From Pithys albifrons albifrons (taxonomy: Eukaryota > Chordata > Aves > Passeriformes > Thamnophilidae): a stretch of 64,000 nt of DNA. The DNA lies in contig NC_092497.1 of NCBI RefSeq assembly GCF_047495875.1, positions 73,416,463-73,480,462 of the forward strand, written 5' to 3'. Below, one piece after another: positions 14,159-25,004 of this stretch; position 1 is the first letter of the stretch, and each line of letters opens with the position of its first letter. A model generated the notes under the pieces. That model did not search any database and had not been told where the DNA came from. It saw only the letters and a list, made by a program, of their open reading frames with translations. Both the position numbers and the translations under genes were made by a program.

Positions 14159-14386
14159 TCATGGTGATGATGAGACACCTGCAGGATAATCATCCAAATC
14201 AAATATTTGTCTCAGCTTCTTCAGATGATCTGTCTCTTCCTGCAGCCGATGAATGTCAGCATCAGAGCATGCGTTGAAAGGCAAGGGTGCCAGGTCAACA
14301 AAGGGAGGAATGCAGCAGCAAAAGGCCCTCTTTCCCTCCTTCCATATGCAGCAGCCTAAATGCTGAATGGAATTAGGAGTATTGCA
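14159..14386 (-). CDS. Candidate terminal exon of an unidentified host gene
   Basis: On the minus strand a frame with no internal stop runs from a possible splice acceptor (pyrimidine-rich stretch ending AAGCAG, with AG at about 14,388-14,387) to TGA at 14,161-14,159, giving 76 codons. The frame has no ATG. The first half is cysteine-rich with two clusters (GCC and FCCC). The second half is a charged amphipathic segment (HRLQEETDHLKKLRQIFDL) that looks like a short coiled coil or helix. A possible polyadenylation signal, AATAAA, lies about 165 bases downstream (near 13,992-13,998). I do not recognise the protein. It could be the last exon of a minus-strand gene, a decayed processed copy, or a chance open frame. 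Confidence 0.35.
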   Translation of the reverse strand, partial: CNTPNSIQHLGCCIWKEGKRAFCCCIPPFVDLAPLPFNACSDADIHRLQEETDHLKKLRQIFDLDDYPAGVSSSP

Positions 14387-14389
14387 CTG

Positions 14390-16375
14390 CTTGATAAAGG
14401 AGAACCTGATTTACTCGAGGCTTGACCACAAAACTTCTACATTCAGCCAGTTATGCACCTAATAAATTGGTAAAAAATGTTTTGCTTCATCTATACAGTA
14501 TTTTGTGTAAAGGAGATTGGCTTCCCAAGATTCTCAGGGCATATAAGTATGTGACACTTCTTCTCAGATAGAAAGCTTTTTCAGCTCTGAAGCACTGCTT
14601 AATATTTTTAAAAGTTTATTCAAGGAAATACTAGCTTGTAGGCAGGCCAAATATAGTACAATGTGTTTATTTTCCTCAGATATCTGCAGAAATAATTAAG
14701 ATTTTTTTTTCCAATCACTGGAAGGGCATATGCGTTGACTGGGAGTTTCTACTATGTCTAGGACAGATATTTTCCAAAAATTAGGGGAAATGCTAGAAGG
14801 TCTTGAAATTAGACATTTGAAGAGTGTTTCCAAGTGTGTCCTCTATACTGCCCTCTGCACCAGAGCTGTGGAATTATACACATTAAATGCAATTTATCCT
14901 TTTCTACAAAAGAAGTAGAATTGGCTCCACTCTGTGTTGACAAGTGTTGACACACTGAAGGAAACATTTACATTCAACAGTGGATGTTCTCAAAATCCAT
15001 TTGGGGTTCACAGAACACCTGCTGTCAGATGCTGCCAAGTTGTTGAATCTCTATCTAAATCTGTTTCCTTTCTGCTTCCACTTCTTTGGCCAATTTCTAT
15101 GGTTGTGATGGTGACCCTTCACTTTCCTGGCAGTGTCTCTATCTGGGGTCACTGAACTTTCTGGGCTGGAAACAATGACCTGGAGTATGTCTAGGTGTGA
15201 GGCACACAGTGTGTGCCTGCTTTTTACCTTCTTGACAAGAAACATATCCTGTATATCTAGTCCACATCATAAATGTGGACTCTAACTTTCAAAATCTGTT
15301 AGATTTTTGAATAGTCACAAAGGACTCATGTGACTAAAAAAGGCAGTAGTAAGTAATTGCAGTTTTATCAATGAATGTGTCTCACCTAGAATTTCCAAGT
15401 CCAACCTATTTCTGAAGATTTGAACCTTCATGCATGTGTCACTACCTCAGTGTATGCAGCAATAACAAAGAATTCTGGGGTTATGGCCCTTTCTGAGGTT
15501 GGAAACTAATATGGATAAAATTTAAGCATTCTGGAATATAGACAAAGAGTACATTTGTCATCTTGTCACTCCACCTGTCTGAATTTATTACTTCTCTTGT
15601 GATTTAGCTGAGGATCATCAGGAAAAATCTTAAACATAAGAATCCTGTACTTTCTCCCTCCCTTCTGTATTTTGAATCCTCACTATCACATAAATTTACA
15701 TATAGTTATGTATATTTTGGTGATGTATAAGATTAAGGACCAAAGAGAGATGGATAATCCAAGTAAATCCCTGGCAACTACTGCTGTTTTGAATGACCCT
15801 TGTCTCCAAAACTTCTGAGATTTCAAGTTGTTCAAATTGTGGCCCACCCATTGTTTTCATAACTCAGGTTAACACACCTTCAGTTATAGCAAACCTTATA
15901 TGACTATACTATGAAATTGTTTGTGATTTCCTGCTGATAAAATGTGTGTTTAAACAGTATCAATCAGCCATGTTGTTCAATTTCATGTACCTCTTTCAAA
16001 CAAGTGAAAATAGAAGGACTTGATAAAAGTAAGCCATGCTCATGCACATATTTAGCTTACTTAGAGGTCTGATTGCCCATTGATAACATACTTTTAACCC
16101 TAGGGAATGGGATAGGGATGGTTTGCCAAAGATGTTCAAATTCCTCTTAGGGGAAGCACCTCAGTCATATAACCTGTGTATGATTTGGATTATACATGGC
16201 TTCTTCCTCCCTCCCCACACCTCCAAACTGATGAAATGTACTGGCATAAATTCCTTTCGCAGATTCTGTTTCTTCTTCATTTGCTATAAAGCTGGCAGAA
16301 AAATAAAATCTGTATGTTAGGGGGTTTTTGCCCTTTGCTTATCATGAGTGTGAGATCAATCAGAAGACATTATGA
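14390..16375. other. Unique DNA, nothing recognised
   Basis: Short open frames only (largest 73 codons at 14,934-15,155) with no domain features. No transposon or RNA gene signature seen. Confidence 0.45.
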
Positions 16376-16379
16376 ATAT

Positions 16380-16770
16380 GAGTTAGAGTGAATGTGACAA
16401 CAGCCTGCAGCCATCCTTCCCTGGGCTGTAATCTTCTTAAATCTTGCTAGCTAAGCAATCAGACTGTTCTGATATTTAAATGAAAGAACTCAGGTGTATT
16501 TAGAAGGAGTGACTGTGCTGAAGTTGCTTGTTGATGTGGAGCTAATGGGTCACTGCTGATGGCATTACGTCTCAGTCTGTGGCTTCTAAATATACTATTA
16601 GAAGAATGCGCCAAACTGAATTGTGAACTTTAAATGGGAAATCTCATTCCATAAGAAGCACTTTAAATATTACATCCCAGCATAACTACATAACTTCAGC
16701 AGTAATTTCACTTGAATTGATTATTCAGTGGAACAGTTAATACTTTGTTCCCTTTTTATATGACATGGTA
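16380..16770. promoter_or_regulatory. Candidate conserved non-coding element
   Basis: A repeat-free stretch with balanced composition and several TAAT/ATTA cores and E-box-like motifs, without long open frames. It resembles vertebrate developmental enhancers in texture. Inference only; no alignment was possible. Confidence 0.2.
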
Positions 16771-17625
16771 ATGTTTTTAGAGGGAACTTTGCTTCAGTTC
16801 ATGGGACCAGTGGTTTGAGATCTGAGAGCGCATTTTCAGTGACTCTTAGTAAAATACTTCTCTCTCATCTTTTCTTCCCAGACAGAGATCAGGAGAATTC
16901 AAGTATGTTAATAAAGTAGATAATGAGAAAAAAACCCTCTACATGTAGACAGGAACTAAGAGAATTATGAAAATTAATTTTACATGAGATCCGCAAATGA
17001 AATCTCATTGCTTAATACTGATCAGTGTCTGCTTTGGAATTCTAATGTGTCACATCCCCAAGTCTGAAAGTGTTTCCATCATCTTGCTCACATTCTTTCC
17101 ATAAGAGTCTGAAGTGCTGCTTTCTTAAAAGAAATCCAGAACAATTTCAGCTATCTGACTTTTGACTCAGTTCTTAAGCTTCATTGCTGTTTTTAGAGTC
17201 ACTTAGACTGCAAATTATTGTACAATGTATTTTAGTAGTGACTTGTTTTGGTTTAAAATCTTGGCCAAATGCCAAGTATAAACAAAGTGACAAAGCTCCC
17301 TCTTCTGCCCCCGCTGAGAAAAGGGAGGGAAAAAAAAAACTGTAAAACTTAAAACAGGTTTACAAATTAACACAGAAGAGGGAAAATTAAAAGGTAAAAC
17401 TACAATATAACACATATATATGAAGGCAAAAAGAAACAATAACTACACACTGAGTCGTCCACCTAAGAATACAGATTCCACCACGCCAGCCACAAAATAT
17501 CTCAAAAGACACCTCTCAGGAGATACCTGGCAAGAGAGGAGAAAAAAAACCAACAGTAAGATATTTACTTTCCTGAATCAAAACATCTGTGAAAGGAATG
17601 GTGAGCGGCAGTGACACCTGGTTCC

Positions 17626-18253
17626 TGTCCTAGTTCAGCAGGAGGGACCAGCTAACCCTGTGTGGGGGTGATCAAAGCTGTGTATTCTACCCCCTCTATT
17701 CATTCCCCAAGGACAATGGGCCATTAGCAGCAGCTGGCCAGGGAGCCATTATCACCTTCACACCCAACCTGAGGGGGGCAGAGCTTCTATGGGCCATCAA
17801 CAGTTCAATACCCCCTGGCTCCCAGAGTTAATCACTCATTGTGTGAGTCCCCGCCCAGGGGGAGGGACTGGGTGCTCTCTGAGGGTACATAAGTGGTGGG
17901 TAAGAAGACCTTGGGCACTTCATGTCGGATCCAGAGGAGCAGCAGGACCTCGACAGGAGGAGATCACCGCTCTCGCCCAGACCACAGCCCTCACCTGTAC
18001 CAACAGGTTTTTCATTTCCTTTTGCTCTGGACTTCGGGGAACCACAGGGGTCTCAGCACAAGGGCAAACAAACCCCCTTGGGTTTGTGCCCCAGGACACT
18101 GGGTTATACTGCTGGGGTTTGTGAGCTGAAAGCAATTTCCCTTTTGTGTCAGTGTTGTTATTGTAATATTATTATTAAATTCTAGGTCTGACTTATAATC
18201 TCTCTCTCGTGGTGAGTTCATTTCCCCTGCTGGTTCACCTTTAAACCAGCACA
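17626..18253 (+). repeat. 5' LTR of an endogenous retrovirus
   Basis: This is the long terminal repeat preceding a retroviral primer binding site. It starts with TGTCC and ends in CA, five bases before the PBS. Inside are a TATA-like box (GTACATAAG near 17,884-17,892) in a GC-richer promoter and a possible polyadenylation signal ATTAAA (near 18,174), consistent with U3-R-U5 order. No matching 3' LTR was seen downstream, because the element is truncated near 19,770. Several open frames across the LTR (17,789-18,185 on both strands) are shadows. Confidence 0.75.
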
Positions 18254-18258
18254 TCTTT

Positions 18259-18276
18259 TGGTGCCCAACGTGGGGC
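18259..18276 (+). other. Retroviral primer binding site (tRNA-Lys type)
   Basis: The 18 bases TGGTGCCCAACGTGGGGC match the complement of the 3' end of tRNA-Lys(1,2) except for T in place of C at position 4. This primer is typical of betaretrovirus-like (class II, ERVK) elements, which is my main reason for placing this ERV there. Its position just after the LTR end fixes the plus-strand orientation. Confidence 0.85.
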
Positions 18277-18342
18277 CACGAGAGAGAAGTCAGAATTACA
18301 ATTTCATTTTGTGTATTTGGGTACAGAAACTCCCTGACTACC

Positions 18343-19581
18343 ATGTTGCTTGATGTATTCATGTGGATGGTATATCTGGACCTGTTCATATTTCAACACA
18401 TGGGGAACCATGTGCCTATTTTGATGCTCTCTTTAATACCAGGGAGAAGGATCAAAATTGCTTTATTAATATACTATGTTTATGTTGTCATAACATCAGA
18501 AGCAGTGAATTTCATTGTGAATGTATATTCAGTCTGGTTTGCCTGTCCTGGTTTGGGTTGTTACCTCTGGGGTCTCATTAAAAATAGCACCCAGCCTGTG
18601 GGGAAAACAGGCGGAGATGGTTACTTCCACCTTTTCACCTCTGCTACAACAATCATTGAAAATATTGAGCTTCCTTTTGATGTTAGGGACAGCATAATCT
18701 TACTGTTAGTGCTGTTAGTGTTGCTTTGTCTCCTCTGTACTGTATACACCATGTTTAGGGTCAGAACTGGGCTCTCTAAGGAGACTTGCTGGAGGCCTGC
18801 CCTGGGAGCGGATGATGTTGAGTGGCACGGGAAGTGGGAAGATATGGGCCAGTATTTGGAGACCTTCTCTCCTCAAATGATCTGGAAATTCACCCCGGAA
18901 CAACTGCAGGACCCTGCCAAAATGCTAAGCTATGTGAAAGGAAGATGCTCTGGCAGTCCCAGAGATGTGCAGCTCACAGCAACCTGCTGGGCCCTGGCCA
19001 CTGACTACCGCACACTGCTTGGTGTGGTACAGCATCATCAGGAGGAGGAGAAAGGGAGCAAACCCACAGGCACCATGTCCACCCAAACCACGGCTGAGCC
19101 AGGGAGGAGAAGAGATACATCAACCAGCACCATGTCCACCCAGACCATGACTGAGCCAGAGAGGAGAAGAGACACATCAACCAGCACCATGTCCACCCAG
19201 ACCATGACTGAGCCAGAGAGGAGAAGAGACACATCAACCAGCACCATGTCCACCCAGACCATGACTGAGCCAGAGAGGAGAAGAGACACATCAACCAGCA
19301 CCATGTCCACCCAGACCATGACTGAGCCAGAGAGGAGAAGAGACACATCAACCAGCACCATGTCCACCCAGACCATGACTGAGCCAGAGAGGAGAAGAGA
19401 CACATCAACCAGCACCATGTCCACCCAGACCATGACTGAGCCAGAGAGGAGAAGAGACACATCAACCAGCACCATGTCCACCCAGACCATGACTGAGCCA
19501 GAGAGGAGAAGAGAAACAAATAGCAGTTGCCCCTGTCCAGAAAAGAAAATCAAAGACCAAATCAGTTCGTATAGTGCATGA
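18343..19581 (+). CDS. ERV leader/gag-like open frame with two hydrophobic segments and a 19-residue tandem repeat
   Basis: This is the longest intact frame of the window (412 codons), starting 67 bases after the PBS. Residues about 40-62 and 118-139 are strongly hydrophobic and could span a membrane; the second is a run of Leu, Val and Cys. Residues about 155-235 form a folded-looking domain with several Trp and Cys. From residue 245 there are eight copies of a 19-residue unit rich in Thr, Ser, Glu and Arg. The first Met used here is only the first in frame; a later start is possible. The frame ends at TGA just before gag-like sequence that continues in another frame. Function is unknown. 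Placement between PBS and gag suggests an N-terminal leader of the Gag precursor. Membrane segments are unusual there. It is probably a fossil rather than an expressed host gene. Confidence 0.55.
   Translation: MLLDVFMWMVYLDLFIFQHMGNHVPILMLSLIPGRRIKIALLIYYVYVVITSEAVNFIVNVYSVWFACPGLGCYLWGLIKNSTQPVGKTGGDGYFHLFTSATTIIENIELPFDVRDSIILLLVLLVLLCLLCTVYTMFRVRTGLSKETCWRPALGADDVEWHGKWEDMGQYLETFSPQMIWKFTPEQLQDPAKMLSYVKGRCSGSPRDVQLTATCWALATDYRTLLGVVQHHQEEEKGSKPTGTMSTQTTAEPGRRRDTSTSTMSTQTMTEPERRRDTSTSTMSTQTMTEPERRRDTSTSTMSTQTMTEPERRRDTSTSTMSTQTMTEPERRRDTSTSTMSTQTMTEPERRRDTSTSTMSTQTMTEPERRRDTSTSTMSTQTMTEPERRRETNSSCPCPEKKIKDQISSYSA
19072..19515 (+). repeat. 57-bp in-frame tandem repeat, 8 units
   Basis: Units start at 19,075, 19,132, 19,189, 19,246, 19,303, 19,360, 19,417 and 19,474, each 57 bases (19 codons, beginning MSTQT). 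Units 2 to 7 read identically; unit 1 differs at several bases and unit 8 diverges in its last third. The period is a multiple of three, so the ERV frame stays open. Long minus-strand frames (18,974-19,519 and 19,038-19,604) are only the antisense of this array. Confidence 0.95.
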
Positions 19582-19770
19582 CGAGGAAGAGTCAGGACCT
19601 TCACCTCAAGCAGAAGAAGTGGAGTCAGAAATAATCACCCAGTTCCTGTCCCTGGGAGAGCTGTGTGAGCTCCGGAGAGAGTTCACACGACAGGCAAATG
19701 AGTCCATCTTGACCTGGCTACTTTGAATCTGGGATGCTGCAGCCAATGATACAATTCTAGATGGGAGTGT
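19582..19770 (+). pseudogene. Broken gag-like remnant of the ERV
   Basis: Directly after the long frame, gag-like sequence continues in a different frame: an acidic segment, then a charged helix-like stretch containing LSLGEL and ILTWLL, followed by an in-frame TGA (about 19,723-19,725) and a few more codons. Continuity is lost near 19,770. At least one frameshift and one stop make it non-functional. Its identity as gag-like is inferred from position and texture. Confidence 0.5.
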
Positions 19771-19774
19771 TCAG

Positions 19775-22700
19775 GTAGTCCATATCTTAGTAATTTATAG
19801 GGAAAAAAACCCAAACACATTGGTAATGTTCATACCACATTTCCTTTAGTGCCTTGTTTTTGCCAAGTGATTCATATTGAATAATCACAAATCATATACT
19901 TACCTACTCTTTAAAAGTTTACAATAATTGCTTTTTTTTTTTCAATTGTGTCATACAGAAAGAGTGCAAAAAAGATAGTTTCTTCAGGAAACAAACTTTT
20001 CCAATTCAGAAAGAAAACAATAAATAAAAACAGATAAATCTGTAAGATGTAAAGCAAGATGTAATTTCAATGATTTAACATTATTACTTCAAAACTCCAA
20101 CAGTGGATATAGTCTAAGTTAGTGCAGTACAGAGAACTGAACATATTTTTGTGTTGAATTCAGCTACTAGCAAGAAAATTGTCTCTTTGCTAATTGTATC
20201 TACCAGACTGCTGCATAGTAGCAGGAGCATCCCAGTGATCTGTTAATCCATTTGAGTGAACTTTCTGAAACTAGCTAGGAGCATTTCCCCCCATATTTCT
20301 CTCTGCATAATCTTCAAAATTTGAAAAGCCTGTTAAAGAGGAGGGTCATTGTTTAGTGGCAGTCCTTTGCTGACAACTCTATACCATAAATCTGGTATGT
20401 TCACCCTTCTCCCACCTCCAATATCATATTGAATGTTTTTTTCTGAGCATTCCTACTTGGCAGCATTCGGCCTGTTTTTTTAAGGGTCAGTGACAATGAC
20501 ACACTTCTGACAGTTTCTGGTAAAAAAGATAACCAAAATATTCACATTTCTTTGAACAAAAGATATGTTCTTCTCTGGTACCATTCTTAAGCAAAACCGA
20601 GAGAGATATTTAATGAATGGGTTCAAAACATTTGAAACCAAAATCTTCAGGGAAAGTACTCCAAACAAATGGGTGGCCTGTAGCTGTAGATCAGTAAAGG
20701 CTGGGCATGCTGTTAAGCATTGTGTAAAACAAATACTCTGAGTTCTTTGGAGAGCACTCAGTGTGACAGGAAGGGAGGAACAAGGTATGGAGACCCTGCA
20801 ATGACACATTCTTCAAAAGTGTCTGTCATGAATCTCAGAATCCTGTCTGTGCAGAGCTATGTGAACCTGAGAAAACTGATGTGGTGAACAGACTTAACTT
20901 ATCCCTAAGCTCCTACTGTCTCTAATGCTTCTTGACCGTAGTTCAAGAACTATGTGAGACAGAGAAACCAAGAATCAGTGGTCTCCCAGACTGGATAGGT
21001 AGAGCTAGAGACATTTTGTGAAAACATGAGTTTAAATACCTGGGAATAAGATAACACTAAAGATGAAGACATTTAGCACTTTTTCCTCTACAGATTTGCA
21101 CTGTTTCCTTAGGCTTGACTATGAATACAGATTATATACTGATCTCTCCCAAGGGTTTTATTCATAGCTGAGTAGCACTGTCTGTATACTGACCTCTGTG
21201 ACAACATGTCTCGGATTCCTAGTCTCATTTGGACTATTTCATGTTTCAAAACCTGTGGTATAGTTTACTGTATTTGAGAACTATTGCACTATAACCATCC
21301 AGGAATAGAATTATGGGAAGAAAGGGAATTCAGGTTCTGAAAACCTGAGCAGCATTACAGTAATGTTTATATAGCACTAGAGAAATTAAACATTTCTTTT
21401 ACAATAGTTCCTTTCTAACTTTTTCCACTGAATATCATATAAAGAGTGTTTTTGTGTCATAAGAGTTTAAATGAATATGAATTACAAAATTTACTCTCTT
21501 GGAACTTTCAGTTTTAATGATTGATTTAAAGCATCAAAGGCATCAAGGAGACAGAAGCATAAAACACAAAGAATATAAAACATACAGAAACAAATCTATA
21601 GTCACCAACACCATTCTAATGTCATGTTTCCCTTACGGCCTCATATAAGCAAGGTACTGAGCCCTCCCAGTCTCTACAAAAGTGAACTTTCCCATGTTGT
21701 ATATCAATCCCAGGGATTCCCAAACAGCCAAAATGATTAGTAGCGGACTTCACTTCTGCAATCTTATTTTCACTGTTATCCTAATGATGCTGTAGTTCTC
21801 TGTATCACATTAGTGTCTGTGTGGTTTGTTTTCTCTCAGGTTGCAAGGTCTTCCTTCTCTTCCAACTTCCACATTGATCTTTGTAAGGTTCTTGCACCAT
21901 TTTACTCTTGTGTTCTGGGTCAAGTTTTTCCTATTTTATGTATAACAGGTTTCACATATCAGCAACACAAAGTCTACCTTCAATTAAAGAAGTAGCACTT
22001 AGCCATAAGCTGTAGTCTCATAAGAACCTAGCTTTTCATTTAGAGCAGAAAAAAATGACTTCTGGGAGTGGGGTGAAGGACTTAGAAAGTCTTCTGCTGT
22101 TTTTCCTTTTTTTCCCTCCCATTTCTGTGCTAAAAATGTAACATCTTTATTTTCTCTCATTGACTAACAACAGAGAAATGGGTAGGCAGAAGACAAAAAT
22201 TAAAGAAAGAAAATCATTTACTGTAGAAGAGCATGGATTTTTCCACAGAATTTGACATAACCCAAAATCAGAATGAGGGGCATCCAGCCCAGGCAGAGAG
22301 AGCAGCAATAAGCCAAATTCAATGCCTGTCTCTGCTTACTGTTTTCTGCCCTGTTTCTACTCCCAAGAGAGGTTTAGTTGTATGTGACGCAGAAAGAGGA
22401 CTTTGAGGGTCTATCAATAAATCCTTTTACTTTTGTAGCACTGCATCTAGGAGCAGACAGGTACAATTGGTCTGATCTAGCTTTAAATCAGAGTACCCAC
22501 CTTTTTTTTTGTTTTTTAGTTTTAGGGGGTTTTTGCTAGTTTGTTTGTTTGTTTTTAGTTTTCTCAGTGGTTAGCACTAATAAGAAACTACAATAAAAAT
22601 GCTCCTTCTCTGAAGTGGCTTTGGTACTTGATTTGTACTCACTCATCTCTTAGTTTCATAGATGCTTAAGAGGCTTAAGACCCTTCAAAACAATATTTAA

Positions 22701-24150
22701 GGACCTGATCCAGTCTCTTTCCTTCCCAAATTCCCTTCTTTTGGGATATCCAAAGATGTTTCAAAAACACAGCTCTCCAGATAGTCATGTTTCTCTGTCT
22801 GTGTGGCACTCTCTTTATAATTTTGTCACTGTGTTTCTGACTCACTTATTTCTATCAGTTGCACCCCAGATGACTTCATCTCTGTTATCTCAAAACTTGG
22901 AGATGGTCTAAATTTCCCAGTGGAAATTCCAAATGAACTATTTTCATCCCACTTTCAGAATTTCTCTTCATGACTGTTGCCAGCCTTACAGCCACTTGCA
23001 GGCTTTTGTTGAAAAAACTGCTGACTAAAGGGAAAATGTTGCTTGAGTATGGTTTGCCCAAATATGAAAGTTGTGTTGAGGGACGAAGATGAAGGGTGAA
23101 AACTCCAGATGAGTGGACAAGGGACAGGTTCCTGGAGTAGCCAGAAGATGCACTGGCTTCTCTTGGTGGGAAGAATGCAGCAACAGCAAATGCTGTAGAG
23201 ATCACACTGTGGCTTTCAGCAACAGGCTTCTCAAGTGTCTCTTCCATGGTGAAATGCCAGTCAATCCTTTAGCTCTGTCTTTGATTACCATTTTCTAATA
23301 CCCACACCAGATCAGCCAGCATGGCTAGGGGATTATTTCTCAGGAAATAGTTTTCATATGGGTGTTGGAGAGGTATGTGTGTAACCCAAGGGGAAAGAAG
23401 GGCATATTCAAGGACAGTTTTAGAAACCGCTCTTCTCGGTGACTTGTTGGTCATCACCACCTTGGCAACATGAATGGTTTGATTCCATCATCCCCTCACA
23501 CTGCTTATGTGCTTGGAGTGGCTTATATCCTTAGAGTGCACAGTTATCCTTCCTTCTGTGCATAAACTGTAATTTACATTCAAACAACTTTTTTTCACTG
23601 TATTGGTGCAAACATTCTAATAATGTCAGGTCATAGACTGATTATATGTATGAATAGCTGTCTGAGATCATGCAGTGATGCTGAGGAAATGATTTTGAGA
23701 ATACCAGAAGAATTAGGAAACCAAAAGGTAGAAGCATGGTTAAAGGGATAAAATGAAAACAAACAAGCCTGATCTATACCTCATGGATATGATAACCCTC
23801 AGTAACTGTAAGGGAGTAGTTGAGAAGAGAGCTAAAGATCAAGCATTTTATTTTTACCTTGGTATATAAGATTGTGAAGGACTCTTCTGAACAGTGAAAA
23901 TGTTGGCATTACTTCATATCATACGTGCCTTGGCTAACAAAGTTGGGTTTTCTGGCTTAGGCACAAGCAAGCTTTCAGATGTAGTCTGAAATTTAAAAAG
24001 AAGAACCCCAAACTACTTTTCTTTGTCATTTCTTGAGCTCATGGCTTTTTAGTAAAATCAATTAGGATAAAAACTGTCAGTGAAACACCTGTCAACACAT
24101 AAGCATCTGAACTTGAGTTAGTCTAGTGACTGACAGAATGGATGTGCTTT
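19775..24150. other. AT-rich unique DNA, no supported gene
   Basis: Contains a 109-codon minus frame (20,480-20,809) and a 120-codon minus frame (22,885-23,247). Neither shows a recognised domain or convincing splice context. T-rich and GTTT runs occur near 22,504-22,560. No repeat family was recognised. Confidence 0.4.
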
Positions 24151-24152
24151 TT

Positions 24153-24282
24153 ACAGAATCACATGATATTCTGAGCTGAAAGGAACATCGAGTCCAATTC
24201 AATCTGGAACAAGACAGCCCCAAGAATCACACCATGTGCCTCAGATCATTGCCCAAATGCTTCTTGAGCTCTGGCAGGTTTT
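24153..24282 (-). mobile_element. CR1 3'-end fragment
   Basis: Read on the minus strand this is the 3' part of a CR1 LINE: on the plus strand it begins ACAGAATCACATGATATTCT, the degraded inverse of the CR1 octamer tail. It is followed by the characteristic context of a CR1 3' UTR (GAACATCGAGTCCAA) and further degraded CR1-like sequence. About 130 bases survive and no coding sequence remains. Divergence is clearly higher than in the copy at 25 kb, suggesting an older insertion. Confidence 0.7.
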
Positions 24283-25000
24283 GCTCAATATCATTTATTT
24301 AGAGTTTCTGTTTATGTCTATTTTGTTAACAGTGACTACTGATTGTTAAAATACTGATGTTGCAATCAGAGTCCAGAACAATGTCTGAAATTATTCTACA
24401 TCCCAAAACCCTGGAATCATAGTAACTTTTCTGAAGTTTGGTTTTGCATTATGGTCTTGGAATAATTATTACAGTTCCCAATAAAGCTGAGGAAGAAAGA
24501 AAGTCTATGCAGGATAATGTTCTATTACCTATTCATAAATTTTCTCAGACTACTTGACAAGTTGGGTTGTGGGGTTTTGGGTTTATTTCTTTTTTTCATT
24601 CTGAAAGTAATATACTGGATTTGGCTTTGAGGGGTTTGTTGTTGGTTTGTTTTGTTTTCCTTTGGAGTTTCTCTTTAGACTTTCTGATCTTGTAAAAATT
24701 GTTAACGGAAATTAGGATTTCCTCTAGAAGTTTCTAATAAAAGATTTATTTTTTAATGTAAAAAATAAGCATACTGATGGAAACTGTTATGTTCTAGGGT
24801 TTGTTTGTTTGTTTGTCAAATGTGATGAGAAGAAATTTTATCCAAATATCAAGAAGAAATTTGATGCTCATGTAGTCTTTTCCAAATTCTTCACAAGTTG
24901 GTTGTAAGCCTGCATTAATTCTCAAATAACTCTGAAATGTCATGATTAAGTATGATGATGTCTCTAAAATGTTTATAGATGAGACAAAAGTGCAATTTGA
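24283..25000. other. AT-rich spacer between CR1 elements
   Basis: AT-rich sequence with TTTG/GTTT runs (24,797-24,820 and 24,640-24,660). No gene or repeat family recognised. Confidence 0.45.
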
Positions 25001-25004
25001 AGTC

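Larger units (their letters stand above)
17626..19770 (+). mobile_element. 5' portion of an endogenous retrovirus (ERVK-like)
   Basis: Order seen: LTR, tRNA-Lys PBS, a leader and gag-like open frame of 412 codons, then about 190 bases of gag-like sequence in another frame with an in-frame TGA. Similarity appears to end near 19,770, where AT-rich unique DNA begins. There is no protease, polymerase or envelope sequence and no 3' LTR, so the copy is a truncated fragment and cannot be autonomous. Class assignment rests on the PBS; bird ERV classes exchange parts, so it is tentative. Confidence 0.75.

Noticed and set aside
19072..19515. CRISPR-like array
   Set aside because: Units are contiguous 57-bp repeats without spacers, in frame inside a retroviral leader of a eukaryotic genome.
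18974..19604. Minus-strand frames of 181 and 188 codons
   Set aside because: They are the antisense of the 57-bp tandem repeat and have no independent features.
22885..23247. 120-codon minus-strand frame
   Set aside because: Longer than average but no recognised domain, no splice context and no family resemblance; kept only as an unsupported open frame.
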